DNA from: Eucalyptus grandis
Lineage: Eukaryota; Streptophyta; Magnoliopsida; Myrtales; Myrtaceae
Direction: 5' to 3'
Length of the DNA: 64,000 bases
Assembly: GCF_016545825.1 (NCBI RefSeq)
Contig: NC_052613.1
Location: 12,400,001-12,464,000, forward strand
The position numbers and the translations under genes were made by a program. The stretch's first letter is position 1. The number at the start of each line of letters is the position of its first letter. Shown here piece after piece: positions 1 to 13,123 of this stretch. Below the pieces are notes generated by a model. It was not told the origin of the DNA. It did not search any database and saw nothing but the letters and a program-made list of their open reading frames with translations.

Positions 1-3000
1 TTAATAACAGATATATTGTACATAATTGTTTATTACTTTAAAAGTGATTCAAAGTTAATGATTAGCATAATATTAGTGCCTTATATGTATTTCATAATTA
101 AGTATGACATTATCACGACCATCCTTTTCATTCGATTCCAGAAAATTCATGATCTCAATAATTTTTCATAGCTCGAACTTCATTTTCACAAAGCTCCGGC
201 CATGAGCTTTCCATAGACGCAAAAAAATGGGTCAATCAGAAATCCCAAAAATGTTATGAGAGATAAAATTTAGGGTCAATTTTTCTAGAAAATATATAAG
301 ATTTCATATTTTTCAAAAGTAAATTCTTGACCATCGATGGTAGCAACGCCTGCCAACAGGCGACTACCACATGGTGGTCACAACGCCCATCCAGCGGAGG
401 CATGTCTGCGGGCCGGGTTGCACGTGTACACTGCATGATCAAACCATAGGTACTAGGCCGCACCGACCAATGTGGGCCCTATGCACCACCAGGCCAAGCA
501 CAGGATTTGTTCATGCAATTCTAGGTCCATATTGCGATTCCTGGTGTGTTATTTTAAATTTCTATCATTCTTGTTATTGGTTGCATCATTTTCCCTTTGC
601 TTTACATCATTAGGGACGTGCTTTCAAACAGTCCCAGTTGATACAAAAATTTGGCTATAGATAGGGCCTCTAACCCCTCATTTTGACTTAACATAAGGAA
701 ATTTCTCTCTCATTTCATTTATAATCTCTTCCAGAGCATTTCTTTTGGGGGCTTGACCCTTGTGAAAGGGGAATCTAAGCAATACCCCTCTAGTAGTTGT
801 GCGGTTTGTGGACTTACTAGGTCCATGCCTAATTTGATGAAGAGGAGAGTGATCGTCGCAATAAGAGAGCTTAGACACAATGCAACTCCTCGAGACTTTT
901 AGGATGGTGGAGAGGATAAGAATGGATCTCAGATCACACATTGATTATGGAGAGTATTGCTGGACGGTAAGGCCAACACTAAGTAGGACGTTATTGGCTT
1001 AAGTGGGAGAGTTTAGAGCATCTCAAGTCTCACATTAGATCGTTGAGAACTTGTGATGTTATGCTTAAGGAAGATCCACCTCAATTATTTATCATCTTAT
1101 TGATCCAAAGTCTTCTTGGCCTAGGTGAAACAGATGAGATCTCGACACTCCTTAATTGTTATTTCTTAACATAGAAGAGTCAATTCAAAGTTAGCATTGG
1201 TTAACGTGTTGCTTTTTCAAGTATACTCCCAAATACAGTCCATTGAATTGTAGACATTGCACTTTGGAACGAGATGGATGGTTAAGAACATTGACGGGAA
1301 AACCTTTTGCACTTCAGCTCGTAGTGGAAGTTGTTGTTCTCGACACATGTTACATAGGCATTATAAAATAGACATACTTTGGAGAAATTTCAAGCCCTCC
1401 TTTATTGTGCTTTTGAACGTCACTAAAGAGGAAAAAGTAAGAAAGTACAATTTCTTTTTTTCTTAATATTTTTGTGGTGAAGATGCCCAAATTTGTCAAA
1501 AGATAGTGGAGGAGTGAATCAAGATCTGGAGGAGTGAATCAAGATCTTTATGGTAAAACATGGGTACGTTCCTTCCATGATAACAACTTGAAAGGGATTC
1601 AAAGTGGTCGAATCTGAGGGCCTCTTGTTTATACCGACGTAATGTGAGTTCCTACTTGGATCGGGAACAAACGATAGTGGGTGTGCAATCTAGGCAAAAA
1701 AAGTGAGAGATAGGTGGAGGCAAAGATGGATCTTATGGTCTTCCACTATGTGCAAAGATTAGATCACGAAGATCATAAATCATCGTCCCCTTAGGAAATC
1801 CCTTTTTTCCTAGCAAGTACTTGATGTGAGTTTTACTAGATGATGGCTACTTTATTGTTTTATGGTTTTTCTTTTTTATGAACTAAGGGCAGGGGTATGG
1901 AGATTCAGTTACTTAGAAGATTATGAAATACTCTACGAGTTTCATAAATTGATTAAGTCTATACCCTTGACTTGTATAGGTGGCTTTGACTCAAAGCACT
2001 TTGAGCAGTGCTTATGCAATTGGTGGAATTATAATGGATAGACTTTAGTTCTTGAATGGAATTCTCCCACTACTTCAATCAACTTGCCAACCCAAGACAT
2101 ATACCAAGACTAATTGAGTGCTTGCAATAGATACCAAAACTCCTTGTAATTTGTCTCGAGTTTGAAGTTTTAATAAGATGGTTTATGACTCCAGCCCTCT
2201 CCTCCATCGTTTTGACATGCGCAAACTTTTCACAGTAATATTTATACCGTCAGGTGAGGTTAGTCTTATACAAGACTAATATGATCTAATGATATGGCCT
2301 CACTTGCGCAACGATCACCCAATACTTGCTCTCAATGGGAATGACAATGTTTGTAACTTCAATGAAAATGATGTCAAATGGTTTCCATCAAATGAAGAGG
2401 TGTTAGGCCTGCAATTTATTGAATTGGTACAATCCGTTGATTACAAATACTCACTCATTCAATAAAGGGGGACGAAGTGATGGTCACTCTCCAGTTATCA
2501 GCTTTGTCATCCTTGCATCGCCAAGGTCACAGATTGCAACTACCATTAGATAGATCAACACCTTCGTCCTAATTTTTACAACGATTCTATGCATTTCTTT
2601 CATCAACTAGATTCTTTTTGTTGACAAGAAAATAAATTAAAATCATTTGACAAGGACTTGGCTATTAGCAAGGATTATTAAAAGCTTTGGCAGCAAATTT
2701 AATAGCCACCAAGACTTTTCGCAAATCTTGACAAGAGATTGGACGTCTTTCATGGCCACCCAATTACTGAAGAAATTTGTAGGTGTGTATATAAATCATG
2801 AACAAAGGAGTACCTATAAATTTTTCTAGCTATTTGTGTTGAGATTCAATGGGGCCAAACAAGATCAAACTAACTTCTGTTTCTTGGGCCCAAAACATCA
2901 ATGTCCGGCCCTGTCTGGCCCTCAAGCCAGATTTCGCGTCTAGTAAAAGTCCAGCTTATCCGACCAGACCGAAAGGGACCAAATTTGACACCAGTAGCAT

Positions 3001-3960
3001 CCCTAGGCCGATGCCCCAAGCCCATACCAAGGGGCCCTTATGATGATGAGCAGCCGTTCAAGTTTAAGAAGGATCGCTATTGAATTCTAATATCCTGTTA
3101 CGGATACACAAGACGTAGAGAGATATGAAAAGTCACTCGATCGAGTCGAGTAGTTATAGCGTATCCTTGTAGAGATCGGAAACCCATTCCAGGTACACCC
3201 ATTTGAGTAGCAATTGCCTCTTAGCTGGTAGTGGTTCTCATTTTTTTTTTTTTTTGTCAGTCTTATTTTATTCCTACTCTACACTCACTCTCAGACTTTT
3301 GCCATGTCTCGTGCAGGACGTGAGAGTCGAAACCCACTCTTGAAACTTACGCGTCCTCACCCCATGCTCAAATCAGCGTGCTCGATGATGATGTCATCAT
3401 CGCTAACGCGCAAGTTGTTTAAGTTTATATTCATTGTTTTTATAAACTAGCGGTAGTAGAAAAAACGTCTGATTTCTGGAATTAGTGCATTTGAGCTCGC
3501 TAAAACTCAAATCAGTATGTATCTTTATGTTTTATTTAAAATAAATCGCGAGACCGATTTACAAAAATTGGTTTACTAATGTTGAGTATCTTAACCTAAG
3601 ACATCCAATTTGTCTTCTTCTGTTTTTCCCCTCAATTTTATGAAAAATAGGTAATTAATATGGCAAGAGCGTCTTCACTCTTTCGTGGCTTCACTTGCTC
3701 CTGCTCGTATCTCTTCTCTACCTTCAAATGTTTGAGAGAGAAGTAAGGAAATTGGTCTCTTGCTTTTTTTTTTTTTTTTTGCTTCCATTATTTCCCCCAC
3801 TTCTAAATGATCAAGTGTTAAGACACTGTAAAAAATTTAAAGGTCAACTGAGTAAATTTCTTTAGCTGTGAGTTTATCAACCGACCGGTGTTGAGGACGT
3901 GCTACACGCCAACGTGAAGCGAGGTGGGTATTGAAAGAAGAAATTGGATGATTACAGCGT
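1..3960 (+). repeat. Old segmental duplication, copy 1
   Basis: This stretch is collinear with the later copy starting near 6660. Shared landmarks include the opening AT-rich block (around 25-90 and 6690-6750), the block at 1180-1370 (against 8040-8230), a block at 2850-3000 (against 9630-9790) and the block at 3600-3900 (against 10560-10770). The copies have diverged through many substitutions and indels, so the duplication is old. The left edge lies outside the window. I see no intact gene here; short open frames are not conserved between the copies. A 20-bp direct repeat sits near 1508-1547. Confidence 0.8.
1130..1400 (-). pseudogene. Copy-1 counterpart of the 7947-8213 minus-strand remnant
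   Basis: Read on the minus strand, this segment aligns with the open frame at 7947-8213, sharing short matches such as a VFP/GFP step and a WEYT tetrapeptide. Here the frame is broken by several stops. Conservation is better on this strand than on the plus strand, which suggests an ancestral minus-strand coding segment. Its function is not recognised with confidence. Confidence 0.25.
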
Positions 3961-4612
3961 AACACAAGGAAAGTGGATGAAACCGAATTTATATGAGATG
4001 TGCTAATTTGCTTTTTTTTAATATTTTATTATTTTTTTAAAGGATATGCAATGCAATATATGAGTTTGAAAGAGTTCGAGCGTAATCAATCAGCTAGAGG
4101 ATAATTATGAAAAGCCCAAAAAATGAGACTAAACTCAGCTTAAAGTTATATATTTAGATTAGGTTGCGAAACTGTTCCCTCCATTGCAGCTCTATCTTCC
4201 AGCGTATTCATACCTTCTTCATACTTGATTCTTACCTGCAACCATGTTAGACAAACTATTTTTCTAAAAATATTATCAATTAAAGAAAAGATTAAAAAGT
4301 CTTGTAACATATTATTAAAGAGTGAGTATATTAATTGATTACAATGTTTAACAATAATACTAATAATGAAACAAAGTTAGCAGCAAACATATATAAAATT
4401 TATTTACACTTGAAGGGGTTTCTATTTATGACTTTTGTCATGCTCTGTTATTCACAGAAAATTCAATTCATCTGAAAAATAGTTCTCTAGATGAAGGCTC
4501 CTATGATATTTCAAGCTATTATCCCGATTAGTCTTTTTGACTCATTCGTTAGTGATGCAATATAAGATCCGTGGTTTCTGAGACAAGCAGGTTTATTGGT
4601 TCGGAGAAGGCT

Positions 4613-5286
4613 AACTCATAAAGTAAATATCTAGAAATTGTTGTTGCAATAATATTTTTCTTTTGTAATCTAAAGACACGGTGAGACATACCTGGCTATT
4701 TAAAACCCTAGGAGGCACCTTATAAGTCTTATAAGCCAGTTGAGTCTAGACCTCTATCTTTTGTAAGTGACTATGACACAGAGCAATTTGCATGCAATTG
4801 GTTGGATTTGACATGTGACATTCGATTACAAAACTAAAAGTTTCAATGCCACAATCAATTAGGCCAACTTTGAGGATACCTACCATGTTATTGGAATCTA
4901 GCTAAAAATGATGATGCAGGTCTTGAAACCATGCCTTATACTACGGTGAACTCATAAAGTAAATATCTAGAAATTGTTGTTGTAATAATATTTTTCTTTT
5001 GTAATCTAAAGACACGGTTAGACAGACTTGGCTACCTAAAACCCCAGTAGGCACCTTATAAGTCCTATAAGCCAGTTGAGTCTAGACCTCTATCTTTTGT
5101 AAGTGACTATGACACAGAGCAATTTGCATGCAATTGGTTAGATTTGACATGTGACATTCGATTACAAAACTAAAAATTTCAATGCCACAATCAATTAGGC
5201 TGACTTTGAGGATACCTACCATGTTATTGGAATCTAGCTAAAAAATGATGATGCAGGTCTTGAAACAATGCCTTATATTACGGTGA
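4613..5286 (+). repeat. Tandem direct duplication, unit about 336 bp, two copies
   Basis: Two head-to-tail copies, about 4613-4948 and 4949-5286, both begin at aactcataaagtaaatatc and end at the sequence around acggtga. They differ at only a few percent of positions, so this is much younger than the large duplication around it. No coding potential is seen. Confidence 0.9.
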
Positions 5287-6659
5287 CCCAAGTTTCCATA
5301 CATTCGCCTATCTTGATGTTTTATGAAGTTCCTATTTGCTATATCTATCGCCTAGAGTAGAAACATCCATAGTCATCCACTTGGTTCTTTATAATTTCAT
5401 GTAAAAAAACTGTGACTATAGTCACCAATTTTGATTGCACTATCAATTTGATCAATTTCTTTCCGTTCTACAAGCCAATGAGTCGAATTTTTTTTACGAT
5501 GGTTCGTATATCATTTAACATCGGTTGCACACCACTCAACTATAACTTGACTTTTTACCCGAAATTATTCAATCTAATAGCAAACTTTAAGTCAGATCGC
5601 ACTTTCAATAAGCTATTCATTGAAATGTATATAAAGAGTTGTGGTTCAGATGTAAAGTCAAAATTTCGATATTAGAAATAATTTGTGCCTAAAGTCCTAA
5701 CCTAGATAGGGTGTGATCTATAGCTTAGAGTTTTGTCCTGACGTAAGCACACATTATTAGGACAACGACTAATAGACCCTATAACTGATGCTTAGGACAA
5801 AACTCCTACGACATTGACAAAGCGGCACCCGTGTCGGCACTTCACTAATGATCTGATAATGTTATTTTGGCTCATTATCGATGCCTTTGATTGTGCGAGC
5901 TTAGCTTCTCTTAGGTGTCCCCTCGCAGGTCAGCAAGGACCAGAGAAAACATGCAGAAGAATAGAGAGTTTGGCGACGAATCGAGATCCACCAATGGATC
6001 TTGGGCCCCATATTGACTTGGCACCACTTGCTTGTGTCCACGTCACCCATGACATCCTAATCATTCCTAACCTGTGGGGCCCATAGCTGGGGCCCACATT
6101 GACTTGACACCTGCTTGTGTCCACGTCATCTTTGGTGAGGCTAATTTGGTGATGGGAGACGTTTGACAGAAAAAAAAATGGGGTCCATTGGAAAAAGTTT
6201 TATGAGATTTAAGTTTTTTTCGGGGGTCCACGTTGCTGAGACTATAAAAGGAGTAAATATTTATTCCTTTGAAAAATTAAGAGAACTCCTATTTGTTAAT
6301 TGTCTAAGCTCAAGAATTATCCTTCCCTTTCCTATCAATCAAACGGCAGTTTTTTTATACAACGGCTAGTTTAACCATAGTAATGACTTATATTTTAAGT
6401 TCATTAAAAATTTAAAAATTGACTGTATGTTTTAATATTTGCTTGCAGTAACAATCATTAAAACGCAATCCTCATTACAGCTGTAATAGATTCTACAAGT
6501 CTCCTGTCTCTTTCCTCCGACTCACTCTGCAAATAATATATTACATTGAATAGACTTCAAATTTATATTAATTGTAACTTAATCTGCTTATATTTGTTAT
6601 ATAATGATACCCCAATCATCATTATTTTGAAACAACCAATGCAATATTGAATTGTAAGT
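5287..6659. other. Gene-less spacer between the two 4-kb copies
   Basis: AT-rich sequence with no recognisable gene. Two imperfect direct repeats of about 45 bp (near 6003-6048 and 6089-6130) share a ggcccacattgacttg-type core followed by cttgtgtccacgtca. I see nothing else. Confidence 0.5.
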
Positions 6660-7136
6660 AAATGATTGATGCAATAGTACATATGTTATACATAATTGTT
6701 TATTACTTTAAAAATCATTTAAAGTGTAATGATTAGCATAATGTTAGTGCCCCACAGGTATGATTATCTAAGTTTTCATAATTGAGCATAACTTGAAACT
6801 TCACAATCATGATAATTTTTTTTAAAGATCAAAATTTATTTTCACAATTTTCATGTCATAAGCTTTTTTGTGGATGCGAAAATGGCTCAATCAGAAATCA
6901 AACAAAAAGTTACGAGAGATTAAATTTGGGTTCAATTTTTTTAAAATTTATTATTTTTTTGTATTAAAAATAAATGATTGATTGTCGATAGTGGTGACAC
7001 CATCAATAGGGATTGCCACATGGTAGTCATGACAGCTATCTAGCTAAGGCACGGTTATGGTTAGGATGCATGTGCCCATTACATGATCAAGCCATAGACC
7101 TTGGGTCGCCCTAGCTAGCACAAGCATACGTAACAC

Positions 7137-7440
7137 TGGGGGTGAGCATATCAGATGGACCAAATAGGGAATTGGACAAAACCAATTGGTAGTCCGATTC
7201 ATTGGGGCATCGGTCATGTTCCTGGTTTCATTGTGATTTTCAGTCCGATTCCAAATTCCGAGAGAGAGTTAGACCAAACCGGCTATTTTTAAATATTTGT
7301 TTAATTTTAAAAAAACTAGCAATAAACTCTAAAATAGTAACAAATCTAGTAATAAAAAAAAAATTGCTATGTAACTGGTCCCAAAAATTGAGAACCAATC
7401 CTCTTGGTCCAATTTGGAACCAAATTAGACCTGGGATTAT
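7137..7440 (+). mobile_element. hAT-type MITE-like insertion in copy 2
   Basis: In copy 1 the flanking sequence (accaatgtgggcccTATGCACCACC) is continuous. In copy 2 about 300 bp intervene, beginning gggggtgagcat and containing repeated pairs resembling ggaccaa and ttggtcc, as in plant hAT MITEs of the GGGGTG-start kind. A clean 8-bp target duplication is not evident, so the exact ends are uncertain. Confidence 0.45.
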
Positions 7441-7946
7441 CCCTATGCAGCACTAGGCAAAGCAAATGATATTCTTTCGAGCATTCCCGTTCGATACACA
7501 AATTTGGCTATAGGTAGGGGCTCTAACCCCTCCTTTTGACTCAATATAAGTGCAGTTCTCTTTCATTTCATTTATGATCTCTCAGAGCAATTCTTTTGGG
7601 GGCTTGACCCATGTAGAATGAATTTGGGTGTTCATAATGTATCATGGCAAAATCCCCTCCAATAGATGTGTGATTTGTGAACTTATTAGATCAAGATGTC
7701 TGATATGACGAGAGAGGAGAGTGATCGTCACAAAAGAGATATTGCACCAAGAGAGCTTAGATAAGGTGTGACAATTTGTAAGCTATTAGGATGGCACATC
7801 GAATATGGGGAATGTCATTGGCCGACATGACCAACACTGACAACAGTGTTATTGATTTAAGTTGGAGTGTTTATCATATCTCAAGTCACCCATCAAATGG
7901 TTGAGGACTTGTGATGCTATGCTTAAATTAGTGCACCCTCAATTAT

Positions 7947-8213
7947 TTACCACCTTATATGATTATTTAGAATTAGCTTGACCAGGTGAAATAGACAAGA
8001 TCCTTGCTCCCCATAACTTTCATTTCTTAACATTGAAGAGTCAACATAAAAATGAGCATCGGTTATGTTATTGCTTTTTAAAGTATACTCCCATACATTG
8101 TCCAATGAATTGCAAGCACCGCACTTGGACCATGACGGATGGTCAAGAAAATCGACGGGAAAACCTTTTGATAATGCCTTCAGCTCGTAATGGATAGTGC
8201 TGTTCCATGACAC
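7947..8213 (-). pseudogene. Cys-containing minus-strand remnant, family uncertain
   Basis: An 88-codon open frame holds a GFPVDF step, then a CGAC cysteine pair. This spacing loosely recalls the Gly-Phe...Cys-x-x-Cys segment of the extracellular WAK-associated/LRK10-like domain of plant receptor kinases. No kinase, membrane segment or neighbouring exon is seen. The homologous segment of the first duplication copy keeps partial identity on the same strand but with stops. The receptor idea is an inference from a short pattern; chance is a real alternative. Confidence 0.25.
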
Positions 8214-9765
8214 GTTTATAGAGGTATATATAGGATGGACACGCTAAGGAAAAATTTCAAGCCTGTTTTATTGTGCATTTTGAACGTCGCCAAGGGGGAA
8301 AATGGAAGTACGATTTCTCTTTCTTAATATTTTTTGTGGTGAAGATGCCATAATTTGTCAAAAAGATAGAGGAGCGAATCAAGATCTTAATGGAAAAACA
8401 TGGGCACGTTCCTTCTATCATAATAACTTGAAAGGCACTACGAAAGGGACTCGAAGTGGTCGAATTTAAAAGGCTTCCCGTTTATGCCGGCGTAAAGTGG
8501 GGGGAAATAGAGTTTCAAAGGGTTTATTATTGGATTGACAGCAAAAGATAGTGGGGGTGCAACCTAGGTCAAAAATGAGACAAATAGCGGCAAAGACGAT
8601 ACTTATGGTTTCCATTACGCGGAAAGATTAGCCCTTGAAGAATAAAAACATCGTCCACTTAGAATGTTTCTCTTTTCCCCTTAGCAACTACTTAATTGTG
8701 AGCTTTACTATTAGATGAGTATTCTCTACTTGATTTATTTTATAATCCAGAGAGTGGGCGTGGAAATTGTGATACCTAGAGGTCTATGAAAAACCCTGTT
8801 AGTTTTATGAATGAGCTAACTCCAAACTATTGATCTATACAAGTAACTTTTAAAAGTAATTTGTACATTATTGATGGGATTTGAATGAACGACTTAAGTG
8901 CTTGCAATAGATTATATGAAAAGAACAAAAACTTTGATTTGTTTTGAAATTTTAATTAGTTTAGGATTGACATTCCCTCCTTCACTATAGTGTGAAATTA
9001 CTCTCATGAGACCGATATGATCTAATGATGCATGTGACTTGGGCTCACATGCACCACAATCACCCAAGACCAACTGGCAATGGAAACAACGGGGTTAGTG
9101 ACTCAAATGAAGTTTACATCCGACGGTTTCCATCAAATGACAATTCATCAAGCCCGCAATTAATTGAATTGATACGCTTATTTGGTTACAAATACTTACT
9201 CAATGAACAAAAGTGAACAAAGTGATGATCACTCTCTAGTCATTAACTCATTATCCTTGTATCGTCCTTGCAACTAACGTCAGGTCAAAGCCTTTGTCCT
9301 AATTTTTGTAAGGATTTCATTCATTCCTTATATCAACTTGATTTATTTTGTTCGCAGGAAATAAACTAGATCATTTGACGAGGGTTTGACTCCTTAGCAG
9401 CAAATTTAGTAGCCACCAAGGCTTGACTTTTCTCAAATCTCTAGAACAGATTGGACGTCATTCATGGCCACCCAATCGCTGAAAATTTTGTAAGTGTGGC
9501 AATGCAATTTTCGTGTCCACTAAGTTAATCAGTGTATCAGAAGTGTATAATAAACAATTTTGTAATTTACATATATAAATTATGAAGAAAAGAGTACCTG
9601 TAAATTTGTCTAGCTATCTGTGTTTAGATTCAATGGGTCCAAACAAAACCAAATCAACCTCCGGTTTCTTGGGCCCAAAAACATCTTTGTCTGGCGTTGT
9701 CTGGTCCCTAAGGCCAGATTTCGTGTCTAGTAAAAGTCTGGCTTATCCAACCAGACTAGAAAGGA

Positions 9766-10005
9766 TCAAGTCCGGCACCAATAGCATCCCTTCCAGTCCC
9801 CATTAGGTCCCAACTCATTACAAAATATATCTAAACGACAATGGGAAATATGAGACAGCCAATTCGTAGCCAAGTCATGCCGATGAGCCTTTAGGACCCA
9901 ATCTGCGGCTCGGTTTGCTTCTCTCGGACAAAGGGTGACCAAAACCCCTAGAAGTTTTTTTGCAGTCAACTGCTATGGATTGAACGCCCATGGAGGTTCA
10001 ACCCG
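9766..10005 (-). mobile_element. Fragment of a LINE-type RNase H domain
   Basis: The minus-strand frame contains PREANRAADWVLKAHRHDL followed by NWLS...DIFCNELG. This matches the C-terminal part of the RNase H-like domain (RVT_3 type) of plant non-LTR retroelements, where a R-E-x-N-x-A-A-D-x-[LV]-A segment is followed by a W and a final D/N-x-x-G. The insertion is absent from the other duplication copy, whose sequence is continuous there. Only the domain's end is present, so the piece is dead on arrival. Confidence 0.6.
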
Positions 10006-10829
10006 GCCCGATGCTCCAGACCCATACCAAGAGTCCCTTATGATGATGGGCCTGATCCATAGCTGATGCTGGTTAGAAGTAGTAGCAGTTGAAGCTATGG
10101 AGCATCCCTTCAAGTTTAGGATGGAACGTTATTGAGTTCTATACACTGTTACAGATATTCAAGATGTAGAGAAAGATCCAAAGTCATTTGATTGGGATAG
10201 AGTAGCTATACTAATCCTTTGAGGTCGAAAGCCCATTCTGAATATACCCACTTGAATTACAAATATGCTTGAGCCAATATTAGGTTTCGTTCAAAAGCCA
10301 CTTTAGTGGTTGTGCCCCAATAGATGTGCTTGGTGACAATGTTGTCATCGTCAATCTACAAGTTGGTTTAGTTTATTTTTAGTGACTTTAGAAATTAGGT
10401 ATTTCAATTTGAGCAAAAAAAAGTGTGTGGTTCCGACACTTTGGTGCATTTCAGTGAGTAATTTACATTAAAACCCAATACTCAAATCAGTGAGTAATTT
10501 TATGTTTCTTTAGAATAAATTGTCGGACTAGCCTACAAAAAATTGGCTTTCTAATGTTGAGGATCCTAACCTAAGACAACCAATTTGTCTTTTTATATCT
10601 CAATTTCATGATAAATGGGGTAACTAGTATGGCAAGGGCCTCTTTACTCTTAGTGGCACCCACCAGCTTCTCCTCAAATCTCCAATCTATACCTTCTAAA
10701 TGATCGAGTGTTGGACACCGTAAAAAATTCGATGGACAATGGTGTAAACTTGTAGCTGTTTGGGTAGCAACCTGCCCGTGTTAGGGGACGTGTGCGTAGA
10801 GTGAGGTTATAGGTAGAAGAAAATGCCAG

Positions 10830-11345
10830 GGTGAATATTGCGAAAACTGAGATATTGGGGCAAAGTGCCACAATTCCAGAAAGTTAGGGGCATGATGTAA
10901 TTATCCTAATCCACTGCAAATCGTGAATACATGATTAGATAAGTTGAATCATTTGACAAAAATTCACTTCCGTGAATAATAGAATCGTCGCAACGCAACA
11001 CAATTACTCATAATCTTGTAAATAAGGGCACCGAAAGTTTTAAATTTTATTATAAAGTGCAATTGAGTATAAAACCTTTCTGATTATACAATTAAATTCT
11101 GAAACTTATCAAATTTGTATAATGAAGTCCTCTTATATGACTGTTTTGTTAACTCAAGTGTGAACCAATACCCAAAATGACATCTTTCCCCGAATGTTAT
11201 TTTCCCCCGTACCACAATTAAGTGAAATTCAAAATTCGAAACAATAAAAAGTTTAATAAAAAATCAAAAAAGAAACAAGATATAAATAACTATTTTTCTT
11301 CTAAACCAACCATTTTCTTAAAACACTTCATCTCCTTACGAATTT
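10830..11345. other. Gene-less stretch
   Basis: AT-rich spacer with simple A-rich tracts. I see no gene, RNA or element ends. Confidence 0.4.
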
Positions 11346-11349
11346 CGCT

Positions 11350-12290
11350 CTATATACAGTTTGGGCAACAAGGAGGGCAATGCTCTGCAATGCAATATGC
11401 TAAGAATTGCACCAAGAAGTGAGAACTGATCATGTCGTTAATCGTCCAAACATTGTAACATCGACTCATTACCCAAAAACTGATAGTTTCTAAGGAGATT
11501 CCATATAGAACTTGAAACCCAATTGCGAAAGCCAGTCTAATGACAAAACTGGGTGTAAAACCGCCATCAAATACAAAACAATCTATCAAAATGCTAATTC
11601 AGCTGCATCATTTCCTTTCATGTTTCTGTCCCAAAAATGGATTCTGAAGTTAAGACGACTACTTGCTGAATCACAGTCGAGTTGAAATTCGCTTAGAGAA
11701 AACCGTGGCCTTAGACATCTTTTCGCCAGCTTTTTCGGCACAAGGACAACGTCAACTTGACCAGAAACATGTTGCTGCAAGGCTGTTGTTTGTATCAGTA
11801 CCACCCATTGTCTCCTCCATGATTCGCAGCGTTCCAACAGGTTGTGCTCACCTGCAGATCCTCCCCACTTCTCCACCTGCCAAAGAATGGGATACATATA
11901 GAACAGTATGAAAGTCAAGATCATCATGGGCACTAACTTGAGAAAGAAAATGTGCCTAGAGTACGGATCACCAACCTCTCTGTTCTAGTTGGTAATTGAA
12001 GTGACAATTTTGAGGATTATGGTTCATAAACAAATGCCTTGGATCATACCTGACCAAATATGCTCCAAGCACAAAAGCAAAAACGCCCATCAGAAGGGAA
12101 AGGATGGAATTTTGCAACCCATATTCCTTTCCTTCCTCATCTTTTGTGCAGTAGTCACCGTGCTGCAGCGGCTGCAGCTCTCCCCATACCGTGTGATGCA
12201 GACGAGGGCCTGCAAGTCCTCGCCGAGCCTCGCCGACACCCTGATGAGGCTCATGGCGAAGCAGATCAGTGACATGATCGTCTTTTTCTA
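11350..12290 (-). pseudogene. Unrecognised minus-strand gene remnant, possible membrane protein
   Basis: Three overlapping minus-strand open frames (12275-12090, 11933-11586, 11589-11350) may be pieces of one gene. Between the first two, in another frame, lies a hydrophobic run (LLMGVFAFVLGAYLV) followed by RYDPRH. The second frame begins with another hydrophobic stretch (MPMMILTFILFYMYPILW). This suggests membrane segments split by a frameshift or introns. Base composition is richer in GC than the surroundings, as expected for old coding DNA. I do not recognise the family, and no start, splice series or stop can be fixed. Confidence 0.3.
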
Positions 12291-12299
12291 AAATATTTA

Positions 12300-12800
12300 A
12301 TCTCTTTATTTATTTTCTAATTCTCATCTTCCTTTTTTTCTGTGCCACATCGGTTTCATGTATACTAACAAAATAATAAAAAGAAGTTAGTAACAGAAAT
12401 TTTTGTTTACATTAATTTGACAAGTTTTGGAATCAATTGCACTATTTTCCAAACTTGGGCGTTGTACTACTTTGAAACGTCCAGCGCAATGATCAAGTCA
12501 CTTTATAGAACACCGCTACAGGTGCGAAAACAGAAAACAAAAAGGTCAATTAGAACAAAGATTGCAGTTTTTCTTAAAAATCTATAGGAAGATGCTTTGA
12601 ATCTGGATTCGTTAGAGAAGAGTCAACCATGGCGGCCACAATCAGCATTGTCACATGCCTTCTATGCAAACATGCAAATTTCCTAGCGATGAGAATTTGA
12701 CCATAAACATCAGATCTTCTGAAGAAGGAAGAAGGATGAAGGCGTTTCCCAAGTAATGCTACAGTAACATCAATGTAAAAGGACATCCCTCCTCCTCCTT
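12300..12800. other. Spacer upstream of the GNAT fragment
   Basis: No gene is seen. The last about 80 bp before the ATG at 12811 could be the former 5' leader of the acetyltransferase-like gene. Confidence 0.35.
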
Positions 12801-12810
12801 ACCTTTACCC

Positions 12811-13023
12811 ATGACTGTCGCCGAATTCTCCGACATCGCTCTTCGTCCAATGGACCTTTCGGACATCAACAGCTTCATGGCGTGGGCAAACCGACAACAG
12901 AGTGAGCCGATTTTGCACTTGGGACACTTTTCACCAGCAAAGAAGAAGGAATCAGACACATCACGAACACCGTCCTCCTCACCCGTGGTATAGAGCCATC
13001 TGCCTTGATGACCATCCGGTCGG
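12811..13023 (+). pseudogene. GNAT-family acetyltransferase-like gene, 5' part, frameshifted
   Basis: The family comprises acyl-CoA N-acyltransferases of the plant RimJ/RimL-like type, which move an acetyl group to an amine. The start reads MTVAEFSDIALRPMDLSDI, the typical opening with the L-R-P-x-D-L-S-D motif. The reading then jumps frame: SRFCTWDTF, then FTSKEEGIRHITNTV in a third frame, then PHPWYRAICLDDHPVG back in the second. Together they follow the usual order of the first about 75 residues of plant members. At least three indels within 150 bp mean this is a pseudogene or a badly assembled edge. It is cut by the gap, so the acetyl-CoA binding half is not visible. Confidence 0.75.
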
Positions 13024-13123
13024 NNNNNNNNNNNNNNNNNNNNNNNNNNNNNNNNNNNNNNNNNNNNNNNNNNNNNNNNNNNNNNNNNNNNNNNNNNNNN
13101 NNNNNNNNNNNNNNNNNNNNNNN
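13024..13123. other. Assembly gap of 100 N
   Basis: Exactly 100 N, the conventional placeholder for a gap of unknown size. Left of it is a GNAT pseudogene and right of it is the inside of a copia gag gene. The 5' LTR, primer-binding site and start of gag are therefore missing, and real missing length may be kilobases. Confidence 0.99.

Larger units (their letters stand above)
6660..10830 (+). repeat. Old segmental duplication, copy 2
   Basis: Diverged direct copy of 1-3960. It carries two insertions that copy 1 lacks, at about 7137-7440 (MITE-like) and about 9789-10005 (RNase H-type fragment), so both arrived after duplication or were lost from copy 1. Similarity fades near 10830. Confidence 0.8.
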
